In this document: in pieces, positions 39,329 through 49,949 of the stretch | How the letters are laid out: each line of letters begins with the position of its first letter | Numbering within the stretch: the first letter of the stretch is position 1 | Assembly (NCBI GenBank): GCA_944389565.1 | Contig: CALXMV010000003.1 | Coordinates: 1 to 64,000, forward strand | DNA: 64,000 nt | From: an uncultured Kiritimatiellota bacterium | GTDB lineage: Bacteria > Verrucomicrobiota > Kiritimatiellia > RFP12 > DVOR01 | Reading direction: 5' to 3' | Position numbers and translations under genes: made by a program | The notes under the pieces: generated by a model | The model's input: the letters and a program-made list of their open reading frames with translations, nothing else | Database searches by the model: none | What the model was told of the DNA's origin: nothing

Positions 39329-40708
39329 ATGAGACTGAAAGCCTTCAAGACCTACGACATCCGCGGTGTCTATGGGCAGGACATCACCGAGGCGCTGGCC
39401 TACAAAATCGGCCGATGCCTGCCGACCGTCCTCGACGCCGGCATCTTCGGCGTCGGGCGCGACGCGCGGCTCTCCTCGCGCGCGTTGGCCGAGGCCCTCA
39501 CGCGCGGCCTGCTCGAAGCCGGCGCCTCGGTCGGGCACCTGGGGCTCTGCACGACCCCGATGACCTATTTCTTCAACGCCATCAACCATGACCCCACGAA
39601 GCCACGCATCGCCACGGTGATGGTGACCGCCTCGCACAACCCGCCGGAGTACAACGGTTTCAAGGTCTCGAAGCCGGGCGCGCTCCCCTGCGGCTACGAC
39701 CAAGGGCTGCGCGAGGTCGAGCGCATGATCCTGGCGGACGCGATTCCCCCCGCCGCCCCCCACGGCGGCGACGAGCATCACGCGTGGGACAAGAAGCGCT
39801 ACGTGGACTGGATGCGCCAGCGCAAGCCCGACCTCTCCGGCCTCCGCTTCGCGATCGATTGCTCCGACGGCGCCACCGGTATCCTGGCCGCCGATCTCTT
39901 CGGCGAGGCCGAGGCGGTGCTCAACGCCACCCCGAACGGCGCCTTCCCGCATCATGGCCCCGACCCGCTCCAAGCCGAAAACCGCGCGCGGCTCGCCCAA
40001 GCCGTCCGCGACGGCGGGCTCGACCTCGGGGTGATGTTCGACGGCGACGGCGACCGCGTGGTCTTCGTGGACGCCTCCGGGGCCTTCGTCCCGCCGGACG
40101 CGCTCCTTCCCCTGTTGGCCGAGGACCTGCGCGCCCTCTCGCCCGAGGCAGAGCCCGTGGTGGTGCACGACGTGCGCACCTCGCGCGGCACGATCGAGGC
40201 CCTGCGCGAGCGCGGCTTCAAGCCGCGCATGGTCAAGGTCGGCGCCGCCTTCGCCAAGACCGCCCTCCGCGAGGCCGGCGGGCTCTGCGGCGGCGAGGTC
40301 GCCGGCCACTACTATTTCCGCGCCTTCCATTGGAACGACAGCGGCATCCTGGCCGCCCTCCGCGTGTTGGGCATCGCCGCGCGCGCCAAACGCGCGGGGA
40401 GGACGTTGGCCGATTTGCTGAAGCCCATCACGGGGCGTTACGTCTCCTCCGGCGAGATCAACCTGCCGGGCGTGGAGGACCGCCCCGCGGCCGTCGCCCG
40501 CGTGGAGGCGGCCGTCCGCGCGCTCATGGGCCCGCCGGAGCAGGCCATCGACTACGACGGCGTGCGGCTCGACTGGGCGGACGCCTGGCTCGGCGCGCGC
40601 CCCTCGAACACCGAGCCCGTGCTGCGCCTCGCCGCCGAGGCGCGCGACGCGGCCACGCTCGAACGTCTCCTCGCCGTGGCCAAGGAGGCCGCCCGCGCCC
40701 ACGCATGA
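39329..40708 (+). CDS. Phosphomannomutase/phosphoglucomutase
   Basis: A 459-aa alpha-D-phosphohexomutase that interconverts hexose-6-P and hexose-1-P for nucleotide-sugar synthesis. Domain signatures occur in order: YDIRGVYGQDI, phosphoserine loop VTASHNPPEYNG (about 100-111), Mg-binding FDGDGDRVV (about 238), sugar-specificity GEVAGHYYFR (about 321) and phosphate-binding RPSNTEP (about 428). GEVAGHYYFR fits dual Man/Glc enzymes. GGAG is 10 nt upstream of ATG 39329. Overlaps the radical SAM gene by ATGA. Confidence 0.92.
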   Translation: MRLKAFKTYDIRGVYGQDITEALAYKIGRCLPTVLDAGIFGVGRDARLSSRALAEALTRGLLEAGASVGHLGLCTTPMTYFFNAINHDPTKPRIATVMVTASHNPPEYNGFKVSKPGALPCGYDQGLREVERMILADAIPPAAPHGGDEHHAWDKKRYVDWMRQRKPDLSGLRFAIDCSDGATGILAADLFGEAEAVLNATPNGAFPHHGPDPLQAENRARLAQAVRDGGLDLGVMFDGDGDRVVFVDASGAFVPPDALLPLLAEDLRALSPEAEPVVVHDVRTSRGTIEALRERGFKPRMVKVGAAFAKTALREAGGLCGGEVAGHYYFRAFHWNDSGILAALRVLGIAARAKRAGRTLADLLKPITGRYVSSGEINLPGVEDRPAAVARVEAAVRALMGPPEQAIDYDGVRLDWADAWLGARPSNTEPVLRLAAEARDAATLERLLAVAKEAARAHA

Positions 40709-42072
40709 AAATCGCCCTCTGCTATCCGCCGATCCCCTCGCCCAAGGGCACGCCGCTGCTGAGCCAGAACCGCCAGTTCCAATGGTTCAGCCGCCCCACG
40801 GCCATCTATCCCGTCGTCCCGGCCTCGGCCGCGACGCTCCTCCGCGCCCATGGGCACGAGGTCCTGTGGCTGGACGGCATCGCCCGCGGAATGACGCCCG
40901 AGGCCTTCTGGCGCGACCTGGAGGCTTGGCGCCCGGACGCCGTCTTCGTCGAGACCAAGACCCCGGTCGTGCGCTTCCATTGGCGGTGGGTCGCCGAGCT
41001 CAAGCGGCGGCTCCCCGGTTGCCTCGCCGTGATGGCGGGCGACCACGTCAGCGCCCTGCCTGACGAGACCCTCGCCAACGCCCCCGTCGACGCCGTCCTG
41101 CGTGGCGGCGACTACGACTTCGCGTTGCTCGACTGGGCCGAGGGCCGCGCCACGCCCACACCCGTCGACCTGGCCGCGCTCCCGCAGATCGACCGCGCCC
41201 TCACCCGTTGGCGCGATTACGCCTTCCGCAACGGCAACTTCGCCCGCACGCCCGGCGCGTACGTCATGTCCGCCCGAGACTGTTGGCATGGCCGGTGCGC
41301 GTTCTGCTCCTGGGCCGCGCTCTACCCCACCTACCGCGTCCGCCCCGTGGGGCAGGTGCTCGACGAACTCGGCCATTTGGCCGACCTCGGCGCCCGCGAG
41401 GTGATGGACGACGCCGGCAGCCAGCCCACCGGCGCCTGGCTCCGGGCGTTCTGCGAGGGCCTTCTCGCACGCGGCCTCCACAAACGTCTGCGCATCGATT
41501 GCAACCAGCGCTTCGGCGCGCTCGGCGCCGAAGACTACCGGCTCATGCGCCGCGCCGGTTACCGCATGGTGCTCTTCGGTGTGGAATCCGCGAACCAAGA
41601 GACGCTCGACCGCCTCGGCAAAAGCCTCACCCTGGAGCAGATCCGCGAGGGCGCGCGCCTGGCCTCCGAGGCAGGGCTGGACGTCCATGTCACCCTCATG
41701 TTCGGCTATCCGTGGGAGACCTACGCCGACGCCCGCCGTACCGCGACGCTCGGCCGCGAATTGCTTCGGCGCGGCCACGCGGCCTCCCTGCAGGCCACCT
41801 GGCTCGTCCCCTACCCCGGGACGCCCCTCTTCCGCGAACTCCGGGCCTCCGGCCAACTCCTCACCGAGGATTGGGACGCCTACGACATGCGCGGGCCCGT
41901 CATGCGCTCCCCGCTCACCGAGGCCGAGATCCGGGGGCTCATCGCCTGGGCCTACCGCGGCCACCTCCAGCCGCGCCCGATCCTCCGCGCGCTCACCCGC
42001 CCCGCCTTCGTCCCCAAGGCCGCCCGTGCGCTCTTCTCCCACCTTCGCGATTTCCGCGCCCCGACCCCTTAA
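40705..42072 (+). CDS. B12-binding-domain radical SAM protein
   Basis: A 455-aa protein with an N-terminal cobalamin-binding-like domain (about 1-150, MKIALCYPPIPSPKGTPLL start, LLRAHGHEVLWLDG) and a radical SAM domain with cluster motif CWHGRCAFC (CxxxxCxxC variant spacing, about 193-201), plus FGVESANQETLDRLGK and HVTLMFGYPWET. The target is unknown; relatives act on lipids, hopanoids or sugars. The coding sequence ends inside an intergenic repeat: CCCTTAAGGG supplies its TAA. Last gene of the rph run. Confidence 0.8.
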   Translation: MKIALCYPPIPSPKGTPLLSQNRQFQWFSRPTAIYPVVPASAATLLRAHGHEVLWLDGIARGMTPEAFWRDLEAWRPDAVFVETKTPVVRFHWRWVAELKRRLPGCLAVMAGDHVSALPDETLANAPVDAVLRGGDYDFALLDWAEGRATPTPVDLAALPQIDRALTRWRDYAFRNGNFARTPGAYVMSARDCWHGRCAFCSWAALYPTYRVRPVGQVLDELGHLADLGAREVMDDAGSQPTGAWLRAFCEGLLARGLHKRLRIDCNQRFGALGAEDYRLMRRAGYRMVLFGVESANQETLDRLGKSLTLEQIREGARLASEAGLDVHVTLMFGYPWETYADARRTATLGRELLRRGHAASLQATWLVPYPGTPLFRELRASGQLLTEDWDAYDMRGPVMRSPLTEAEIRGLIAWAYRGHLQPRPILRALTRPAFVPKAARALFSHLRDFRAPTP

Positions 42073-42126
42073 GGGTTTGGGGCGAAAGTCGGGAGGGTTT
42101 GAGGGCAGACCCTTAAGGGTTTGGGG
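42064..42126 (+). repeat. Intergenic repeat cluster 3
   Basis: Units CCCTTAAGGGTTTGGGGCGAAA, GTCGGGAGGGTTTGAGGGCAGA and CCCTTAAGGGTTTGGGGTCA fill the gap between two convergent genes, at a period of about 22-23 bp. CCCTTAAGGG is palindromic and may double as a terminator. Confidence 0.8.
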
Positions 42127-42573
42127 TCAGAGGGTGCGGCGGTAGGCCTCGTAGGCGGCGATGGAGACGGCGTTGGCGAGGTTGATGGAGCGGGCGTGCG
42201 GGCCGGGCATGGGGATGCGGGCGAGACGGTCGGCGTAGCGCGCGTAATAGGGCGGGGGCAGACCGGAGGATTCCGAGCCGAAGACAAGCGCCCCATCGGG
42301 GTCGAGCGGGGTGTCGTAGAGGGAGCGGGTGGCCTTGGTGGAGAGGAAGCAGAGACCGCCGGGGCGGCGGTCGGCCAGGAAGTCCCCGAAGTCGTCGTAG
42401 AGCGTGAGGTCGAGGTGCTCCCAGTAATCGAGGCCGGCGCGGCGGATGTGGCGTTCGTCAAGGGCGAAGCCGAGCGGGCGAATCAGGACGAGCGGCCAGC
42501 CGAGGCCGACGCAGAGGCGGCCGATGGCACCGGTGTTGTGCGGGATCTCCGGATGCAGGAGGACGATGGTCAT
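42127..42573 (-). CDS. trmL: tRNA (cytidine(34)-2'-O)-methyltransferase
   Basis: A 148-aa SPOUT methyltransferase acting on wobble positions of tRNA-Leu. LLHPEIPHNTGAIGRLC (about 5-21), LVFGSESSGLP (about 97) and RSINLANAVSIAAYEA (about 126-141) are TrmL motifs including the SPOUT knot. Length is typical (about 150). The ATG 42573 follows the AsmA-like stop by 5 bp. Last gene of the metXW-cysE run. Confidence 0.9.
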   Translation of the reverse strand: MTIVLLHPEIPHNTGAIGRLCVGLGWPLVLIRPLGFALDERHIRRAGLDYWEHLDLTLYDDFGDFLADRRPGGLCFLSTKATRSLYDTPLDPDGALVFGSESSGLPPPYYARYADRLARIPMPGPHARSINLANAVSIAAYEAYRRTL

Positions 42574-42578
42574 GGCGG

Positions 42579-44486
42579 TCAGTCCTCGCCGAGTGCCTTG
42601 TCCAGGAAGCGCCCGACGAAGGTGGTGATCTTCCACGCGGGGTTGGCGATGGGGCCGGAGACGTTCACGCGCCAGAGGAATCGGTTGACGGGGACGGTGG
42701 CCCAGCGCGTGAGCGTGCCCATGACGGAATCGCGCTTGAAGTTCCCGGCGGTGACCTGCGCGGCGAGCGCGTCGGCGGGGAGGTCGTAGCGGGCGGGGCC
42801 CTCGATGGCGAGGAGGTCGCCGTCGAGCCGGAAATCGGGGATGTCGAAGACGCCCGCGTCGGCGGTGCCGACCAAACGCGCGACGGAGGAATCGGTGATG
42901 GCGGAGACGCCGGGGATGTGCTCGGCGAGGAGGTTCGTAAGGCCGGCGAAAAGCGGCAGACGGAAGAGATTGCCGGAGAGGGTGACGTCGTACTCGGCAT
43001 GGATGGATTCCGGGAAGGTCTCATCCGTCCGCGCCCGGAGGTCGATGAACCCGGTGGCCACGCTGTTGGTGAGCGAGTCGAGGCCGAAGGGCGTGAGCAG
43101 GTCGCCCAGCGAGGCCTCATCGAGCCGCACGGCCGCAGAGCAATCGGCATAATCGCCGGAGGCGGAGATGGCGAAGGAGACCTCGCCGGAGACCTTGCCG
43201 CCTTGGGGAAGGGTGGCGCGCAGTCCGCGCAGGGCGAAGACGCCATTGGTCATGGCGAGCGTGGCGGAGGCGGAGGCGAGGGGGACGGGGCCGACGGTGC
43301 ACCCCGCGGGCGCCTCGACGTAACCCTGGAAGTTGACGGACGCGGGGGTCGTCTCGGCGTACAGGGGGAGGGAGCCGGCGAGGGTGAGGAAGGGCGGTGC
43401 GGCACAGGCGAGGGCGGGGATCGCCTCGGTGACGGAGGGGGCGTCGATGATGCGGAAACATTCCGCCGGGCTGAGTGCCTTGCTCTCGACACGAAAGACG
43501 AAGCGGTCGGAGGGGATGTGGAAGCGCAGGGCCGCGATGGCCGCGATGTCACCGCCGCGGCGGATGACCAGAGGGGCGATATCGGTGACGCTGTCCCACA
43601 TGCCAGAGGTGCGGATGGTGCATTGCGCCTCGTCGAAGGGGACGCCCAGGTACGTGCCGCCCTCGGCGGAGACTAGGTCGATGCGCAGGTCAAAGAGGTC
43701 ACGGGCGGGGTCGAAGCCCACGGTGAACGCGCAGTCGCCCCATGCCGGGGCTTTGAGGGCGAAGTTGTTGGAGTATTCCTCGATGATGGGGAAGTCGATG
43801 GCGCGCCAGAGACCGTTGAGGCGGGTCTGCATGAGAAAGCCCCGGATGGTGGCGGAGACCTTGGCGTCGTGGATATCGACGACGACGTCGGCGTCGATGT
43901 GCTGGCGGGCGTCGCCCTCGACCTCGGCCCGGAGATTGCGGAAGCGCAACGTACCCCCCTCGCCGGTCAGATTGCCCGTGAGGCGCAACGCCTTGATCTC
44001 CAGGATGTCGGGGCGGTTGAGGGTGAGGCGGACGTTCCGGAACTGCGGGACGGGCACGCCGGAGAGATCCGGGAAGGGTTTCTCCTCGCCGCCCGCATCC
44101 GCAGACGGCGTTTCCTCCTCCCCGTACTCGATCTGGGCGACGTAGAGGTCATCGACCGTGGCGTCGCGGAGGCGTTCGGCGAACGGCCCCCCGCCCATGA
44201 GGCGTAGCCCGAAGGCGCCCCGCGAGAAGCTGCCGAGCACCTTCCCGCCGGGATCGCGGAAGGCGACTTCCATGAGCACAAGCCCCCCGCCGGGGCGGAA
44301 GGCCACGCGTTCGACGGTCAGGCGGCCGAAATCCGCCGGGATCGCGTCGTCCACAAACCCTTGGAGCCAGGCTCCGGGGATGCCATAGGCCGCAGCGCAA
44401 AGGGCGAGGATGGCGAGCACGGCCAGAAAGCCCACCAACCACAGGAGGGCGTGAAGACCTTGGAGCAACGGCCGCAGGAGCGCCAT
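42579..44486 (-). CDS. AsmA-like inner-membrane/periplasmic protein
   Basis: A 635-aa protein with one N-terminal transmembrane helix (about 15-38, LLWLVGFLAVLAILALCAAAYG) and a long periplasmic beta-rich body made of repeated short strands, as in AsmA/TamB-type lipid-transfer bridges between membranes. FGRLTVERVAFRPGGGLVLMEV near residue 55 is typical of the first AsmA repeat. Exact family membership is inferred from architecture. No clear ribosome-binding site; translation may depend on the gene 15 bp upstream. Confidence 0.65.
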   Translation of the reverse strand: MALLRPLLQGLHALLWLVGFLAVLAILALCAAAYGIPGAWLQGFVDDAIPADFGRLTVERVAFRPGGGLVLMEVAFRDPGGKVLGSFSRGAFGLRLMGGGPFAERLRDATVDDLYVAQIEYGEEETPSADAGGEEKPFPDLSGVPVPQFRNVRLTLNRPDILEIKALRLTGNLTGEGGTLRFRNLRAEVEGDARQHIDADVVVDIHDAKVSATIRGFLMQTRLNGLWRAIDFPIIEEYSNNFALKAPAWGDCAFTVGFDPARDLFDLRIDLVSAEGGTYLGVPFDEAQCTIRTSGMWDSVTDIAPLVIRRGGDIAAIAALRFHIPSDRFVFRVESKALSPAECFRIIDAPSVTEAIPALACAAPPFLTLAGSLPLYAETTPASVNFQGYVEAPAGCTVGPVPLASASATLAMTNGVFALRGLRATLPQGGKVSGEVSFAISASGDYADCSAAVRLDEASLGDLLTPFGLDSLTNSVATGFIDLRARTDETFPESIHAEYDVTLSGNLFRLPLFAGLTNLLAEHIPGVSAITDSSVARLVGTADAGVFDIPDFRLDGDLLAIEGPARYDLPADALAAQVTAGNFKRDSVMGTLTRWATVPVNRFLWRVNVSGPIANPAWKITTFVGRFLDKALGED

Positions 44487-44501
44487 GACGGGGAGTCTGG
44501 C

Positions 44502-45143
44502 TCAGCGCGTCGGCGCGGCGGCCTTCGCGGGCGCGGCCTCGGCAGGTTTGGGTTCGGGGGGGAGAGGCCCCTCGCCGACAAGGATGGAGGCCTTGAGCGG
44601 GGAACGGCCGTCCGTGGCGGCGCGGACGGTGAGCGTCCAACGCGGCGGCGTCCCCTCGGCGCGGACGATCTCGGCCTTGGGGTCGGCGGCGATGACGTAC
44701 CAGTCGCCGGCGTCGGCGACGAGCGCGGGGCGCCCGGCCCAGGCCTTGACGGAGCAGGGGGGGAGGGGCGCGGCCTTGAGAAGATCGAAGACAAGCCGCG
44801 TCCGGGGCAGGACGCCGGTGGGGGTGGCGGTGACGGTGAAGGCCTGGACGGGGCGGGGCTCTGCGGCAGTCTGGGGCTTCTGGGAGAGGGTGAGGAGGGT
44901 CTTGACCCACCCGCTGGGATGCTCGGCGCCATCCATCTCGGCGATGAGCAAACCGTCGCGCTCATGGACGCGCACGGGGGCGGAGTCCCACCTGGCGCGG
45001 CTCATGGCGGCCCAAGATTTGCCGGTGGCCTGCTCGGTGAGCGTGGGCGCCAGGCAGGCCTCGGCGACGGCGGCGGGGAGTTCGGCGCGCACGGCCGCGG
45101 CGACGGGCAGCGCGGTGAGTAGAAGAAACGCACGGGCATTCAT
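44502..45143 (-). CDS. Secreted protein of unknown function
   Basis: A 213-aa protein with signal peptide MNARAFLLLTALPVAAAVRA and a mature region rich in short beta strands; the C-terminus is an Ala/Pro/Glu/Lys tail (EPKPAEAAPAKAAAPTR). No family recognised. AAGGAGGGT lies before ATG 45143. Tight spacing between cysE and the AsmA-like gene suggests co-expression rather than shared function. Confidence 0.65.
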   Translation of the reverse strand: MNARAFLLLTALPVAAAVRAELPAAVAEACLAPTLTEQATGKSWAAMSRARWDSAPVRVHERDGLLIAEMDGAEHPSGWVKTLLTLSQKPQTAAEPRPVQAFTVTATPTGVLPRTRLVFDLLKAAPLPPCSVKAWAGRPALVADAGDWYVIAADPKAEIVRAEGTPPRWTLTVRAATDGRSPLKASILVGEGPLPPEPKPAEAAPAKAAAPTR

Positions 45144-45148
45144 GGGTC

Positions 45149-46019
<871 letters not shown>

Positions 46020-46030
<11 letters not shown>

Positions 46031-47843
46031 CGCCTTCCTTTCCGGGCGTCGCCGCCTTGTCGCGGGTCAGCCGCATGATGACGCCGCCCGCGCCGAGGTT
46101 CCTGAGCCCCAGGAGCACGAGCAACTTGCCGATCAGGCTCTCCGAGTGGCAGCTCAGCAGGGTGGCCTTGAGGCCGAACTTGCGGCTGAAATCGTAGAAG
46201 TCCTTGAGCGTGCAGTTGTGGATGTTGGGCGTGTCGAACCAGTCGTAGGGGAAGGACTTGGTGCGCGGCATCCGCCCCAGGAAAAAGAGTTGCGCGCGCA
46301 TCCCCAGGTAACCAAAGTTCGGGAAGGCGATCAACGCCCAGTCCGACACCCGCAGGAGGCGCTCCATCATCAGGTCCGGGCGGTTGAGCACCTGGATGGT
46401 GTGCGAGATGATGGAGACGTCGAAGAGGTGGTCGGGGATGTACTTCAGCTCGGTGTCGATGTTGGCCATGAGGACGTTCACGCCGGCGTGGAGCGCCTCG
46501 ATGACGCGCTCTAGGTCGCGCTCCAGGCCGATGCACCACGCGTGGCGCGTCAGGGCCACCTGCTTCAGGAGCGTCCCGTCGCCGCACCCGAGGTCCAGCA
46601 CCCGAGCCCCCTCCGGCACCTGCCTCACGAAATCCCCGAAAAACTCGGCCTTGCGCGGGTCGAGCGTCGAGGGGTCGCGCACGTCCGTCGCCGTGAGGAA
46701 GGAGCGGATGACGGCCTTGAGTTCGTCGATCTGCGCGAGGAAGGCGTCGTGGCCCATCGGCGCGCGGAGATGGCAATACGAGATGTCCTTGCGCTCGTTG
46801 AGGCAGGCGCCCACGAGCCGCCCGGCCTGCTCGCGCGTGAAGAGCCAGTCGCCGCTCAGGCTCACGAGCAGGAGCTTGGACTGGATCTGGCGGACGGCGG
46901 CCTCCAGCGAGCCGAAGGTCTCCTCCGGGTCGTAGGCGTCCAGCGCGTGCGTGATGTAAAGGTAACTGTTCGCGTCGAACCGCCGCACGAACTTCTGCCC
47001 TTGGTATTCCAGATAGGACTCGATCTGGTAATAGGTCCTGAAGTCCCGGCGCATCCGCGCATGGAAATCCTGGTCGCCCTCCACCCAGTCCTTGCGCTTG
47101 TCCCGGCCGAACTTCTCGTCCATGCCCTGCTGGGAGAGGTAGGTGATGTGCGCCAGGCGCCGCGCGTTGGCCAGCCCAGAGACGGGCCGCGCGCCGCCGT
47201 AATACTCGCCGTGCCGCCAATTGGGATCCTGGATGATGGCCTGCCGCGCCACGATGTCAAAGGCCAGTGCCTGCGTGTTCAACCGCGCGGCCGTCGCCAC
47301 CAGCACGCACCGCGCCATGTCCCGCGGGTAACGGATGGCCCATTCCAAGGCCAGCACGCCCCCGAAGCTGCCGCCCACCACCGCCGCGATCCGCCGGAAA
47401 CCCAGCTGCCGCAGAAGCGCCCGCTGCACCATCACGATGTCGCCCATCGTGATCTCCGGGAAGGCCGAGGCGTAAGGCTTGCCCGTCTCCGGATTGACCG
47501 AGCCCGGGCCGGTCGTCCCCGAGCAACCGCCCAGGATGTTCGCGCAGACCACGCAGAAGCGCTCCGTGTCGATCCCCGCGCCGGGGCCGATCATCCCCTC
47601 CCACCAACCGCTCGGCTTATCCACGCCGGGACGCTCCCCGGGGCGGTAGCCCACCACGTGCGCGTCACCCGTCAGCGCGTGGCAGATGAAGACGACGTTC
47701 GCGCCCGATGGCTCGGGCGGCACGCCCACCATCTCATAACGCACCGTCACCTCCGGCAACGTGCCGCCGCGCTCGAAGCGCCACCCGCCCTCCGGCGGGT
47801 CCAAACGCACGTCATGCGCCTCCACTATGCCAATCGCGCTCAA
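46020..47843 (-). CDS. metX: Fused homoserine O-acetyltransferase / MetW
   Basis: A 607-aa fusion. Residues 1-390 are MetX, an alpha/beta hydrolase that makes O-acetylhomoserine: CHALTGDAH oxyanion region, nucleophile Ser in VVGGSFGGVLALEW (about 151), Asp in SLSGDWLFT and His in MGHDAF. Residues about 400-600 are MetW, a methyltransferase-fold protein (VLDLGCGDGTLLKQV, then SHTIQVLNRPD). The two are usually adjacent genes. Start is TTG 47843 with AAGGAGAGG 8 nt upstream; no ATG fits the MetX N-terminus. Followed in overlap by cysE. Confidence 0.92.
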
Positions 47844-47869
47844 TCCGATATCCTCTCCTTAGGTTCGCA

Positions 47870-47875
47870 AGTATA
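47870..47875 (-). promoter_or_regulatory. -10 of the metXW operon
   Basis: Minus strand ATGTGGTATACT; TATACT lies 26 nt before the TTG start, leaving a short leader with a ribosome-binding site. It lies in the 40-bp gap after pdxB. Confidence 0.6.
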
Positions 47876-47883
47876 CCACATTT

Positions 47884-49047
47884 TCACCCACGCGCCCGCA
47901 CGACCGGGAAACCCAACGCCCGGAGCTTGGGTGCCACGGTCGCGGGGGGCCGGATCAGGCGCACCTTCGTGGCGGGGAAGAGCCGGCGATGCGGGTAGTC
48001 GCGGCGGAGCGCGTCGAAACGGGCCCGGCGCGTCGCCGGATCGTCGGAATAGGCGGCGCGGAAACGGGCGGTGTCGCCCTCGATGTCGCACGCGGCGCGC
48101 ACGGCCCGGCGCAGGATCTGCGCGTCCGTGAGCCCGGCGCAATCGATCGTCAGCGTGGGGGTGGGTGCCGGGGGCAGGCGCGGCGACGGGCCGGGCTCCA
48201 CGCCCAGGAAGTCGCACGCCTCGTGGTAGACGGCGAGCGTGCCGTTGGCGCGGCCCTCGAAGGCGTGCCCGGCGACGTGCGGCGTGGCCAGCGCCGCCAC
48301 GGCGGCCAGCTCGGCGGGATAGTCCGGCTCGCCCTCCCAGCAATCGATGGCGGCGTCGGCGAGCAACCCCGCGCCGACCATCGTGGCCACGAGCGCGTCG
48401 TCGCAGATCGGCCCGCGGGCGAAATTGAGAAGCGTGGCGCCGGGCTTGACGCGCCGAACCGCCGCCCCCGCGAAAAGGCCGCGCGTGCGGTAGGGGCCGT
48501 CCTCGTTGAGCGGCGTGTGCAGGGTGATGACGTCCGCCTCCTCCAGCACGCGCGCGAAAGGCACGAAGTCGCGGGCGCACCAATCGCCGTCATCCTGCCG
48601 CGGCGGGTCGCAGCAGAGCGTCCGCATCCCGAGCGCCTCCTCCGCGAAACGCTTGACGATGGAGCCCACGTGCCCCACCCCGACGATGCCGAGCGTGGCG
48701 CCGGCCCAATCGCGTCCCTGCCGCTCGCCCAACGCCAGGAGCGCGGCGACGACGTAATCCGCCACGCTCTCCGCGTTGCACCCCGGCGCGGTCGCCACGC
48801 GGATTCCCAACGCGCGGAGCGCAGCGAAGTCGATATGGTCCGTGCCGGCGACGCCGCTGCCGACGAAGCGCACGGGCGTGCCCTCGAGCAGGTCGCGGGT
48901 GAGCCGGCAGGTGGAGCGGACGAAGAGCAGGTCGCACCCGGCGAGGTCGGCGCGGGTCAGCGTGCGGCCATCGACGGCGCGGGCGCGGCCGAGGCGCGGG
49001 AAAAGCCGCGCCCCCAGCGTCATGTTGCGGTCATACAGGATGTTCAC
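47884..49047 (-). CDS. pdxB: Erythronate-4-phosphate dehydrogenase
   Basis: A 387-aa D-2-hydroxyacid dehydrogenase family enzyme in pyridoxal-phosphate synthesis. NILYDRNM start, LLFVRSTCRLTRDLL, GSGVAGTDHIDF, APGCNAESVADYVV, NAD-binding GIVGVGHVGSIV (about 118-129), LHTPLNEDGPYRT, NFARGP and TPHVAGHAFEGRANGT (catalytic His) match PdxB, as does a C-terminal dimerisation extension. GTG start overlaps the hsp33 stop (GTGA). Length 387 versus about 378 in E. coli. Confidence 0.9.
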   Translation of the reverse strand: MNILYDRNMTLGARLFPRLGRARAVDGRTLTRADLAGCDLLFVRSTCRLTRDLLEGTPVRFVGSGVAGTDHIDFAALRALGIRVATAPGCNAESVADYVVAALLALGERQGRDWAGATLGIVGVGHVGSIVKRFAEEALGMRTLCCDPPRQDDGDWCARDFVPFARVLEEADVITLHTPLNEDGPYRTRGLFAGAAVRRVKPGATLLNFARGPICDDALVATMVGAGLLADAAIDCWEGEPDYPAELAAVAALATPHVAGHAFEGRANGTLAVYHEACDFLGVEPGPSPRLPPAPTPTLTIDCAGLTDAQILRRAVRAACDIEGDTARFRAAYSDDPATRRARFDALRRDYPHRRLFPATKVRLIRPPATVAPKLRALGFPVVRARG

Positions 49048-49949
49048 GACAAGTCCTTGAGTTGCGCGGGGGTGATGGTGTAGCACTTGCCGCACATATG
49101 GCAATAGATGTCGATCGGGCGGTTCTCGGCGATCATGGCGAGGCGTTCGGCGCGCGGCAGGCCGCGGAGCATGGCGACCACCTTGTCCGCGGTGCAGTCG
49201 CAACGAAAGCGCACGGGCCACTGCTCGAGCTCCTCCGGCTCGCCCAGCCCGAGCAGCCGTCCCAACGCGGCTAGGTCGGCGCCCGCGTCGAGCGCGTCCT
49301 GCACGGTCCCGCTGTCGAAGGCGGCGTTCAGGCGGCCAAGCGCCTCCGTCGCGTCGGCGCCGAACGCATGGCGGCAGCGCAACGCGTGCGCGCACTCCAC
49401 GTAGCCCAGTTTGCTCGCGGCGGAGATCTGCGCGATGGATTCCGTGGCGTCATCCCCGAGCCCCCATGCGTCGAAACACGCCTCGAAGATGTCGGTCACG
49501 GTGAGATGGTCCTTGAAGGAGACTTCGCCGGGCAGGAAGGCCATATGGTGTTCGCCATGCCAGATATCGAGGGCGTAACGCGCGACACGCCCCAGCGCGC
49601 GGTCGAAAAGGTCGTCGCACGGGGCGTCGGAGTCGTCGAGCTCCGGGAGCACCTTGCGCAGGGTGTAGCCGCGGATCGAGAAGTCCCCCCGGCATTCCAT
49701 GACGACCCCCTGGATCTGCCCCTCGGGGAACTCGACGCGCAGCACCGCCCGCTCCCCCTCCTCCTGGACATCCTCGGCCAAGAGCGCCATCCCGCCCACG
49801 AACTCGGCCTGCACAAGCCCCGCGATGGGGCCGCACAGATGATTCCGCTCCAACGCGCGGGCGGTGTCGGTGACGTTGGCCAGGACCAAGGTCGCCTGCG
49901 CCTCCGGGAACCGCGCCCGGCACACACGGTCAAGCGACGACACGTTCAT
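49044..49949 (-). CDS. hslO: Redox-regulated chaperone Hsp33
   Basis: A 301-aa cytosolic holdase activated by oxidative unfolding. The C-terminal zinc switch shows CDC (about 254-256) and CHMCGKC (about 286-292), the expected CxC-X(27-32)-CxxC spacing with an added Cys. The N-terminal domain has the usual GPIAGLVQAEFVGGMALLAE and DFSIRGYTLRK segments. GAGGAGG is about 7 nt before ATG 49949, whose ATGA overlaps the glycosyltransferase stop. Confidence 0.9.
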   Translation of the reverse strand: MNVSSLDRVCRARFPEAQATLVLANVTDTARALERNHLCGPIAGLVQAEFVGGMALLAEDVQEEGERAVLRVEFPEGQIQGVVMECRGDFSIRGYTLRKVLPELDDSDAPCDDLFDRALGRVARYALDIWHGEHHMAFLPGEVSFKDHLTVTDIFEACFDAWGLGDDATESIAQISAASKLGYVECAHALRCRHAFGADATEALGRLNAAFDSGTVQDALDAGADLAALGRLLGLGEPEELEQWPVRFRCDCTADKVVAMLRGLPRAERLAMIAENRPIDIYCHMCGKCYTITPAQLKDLS

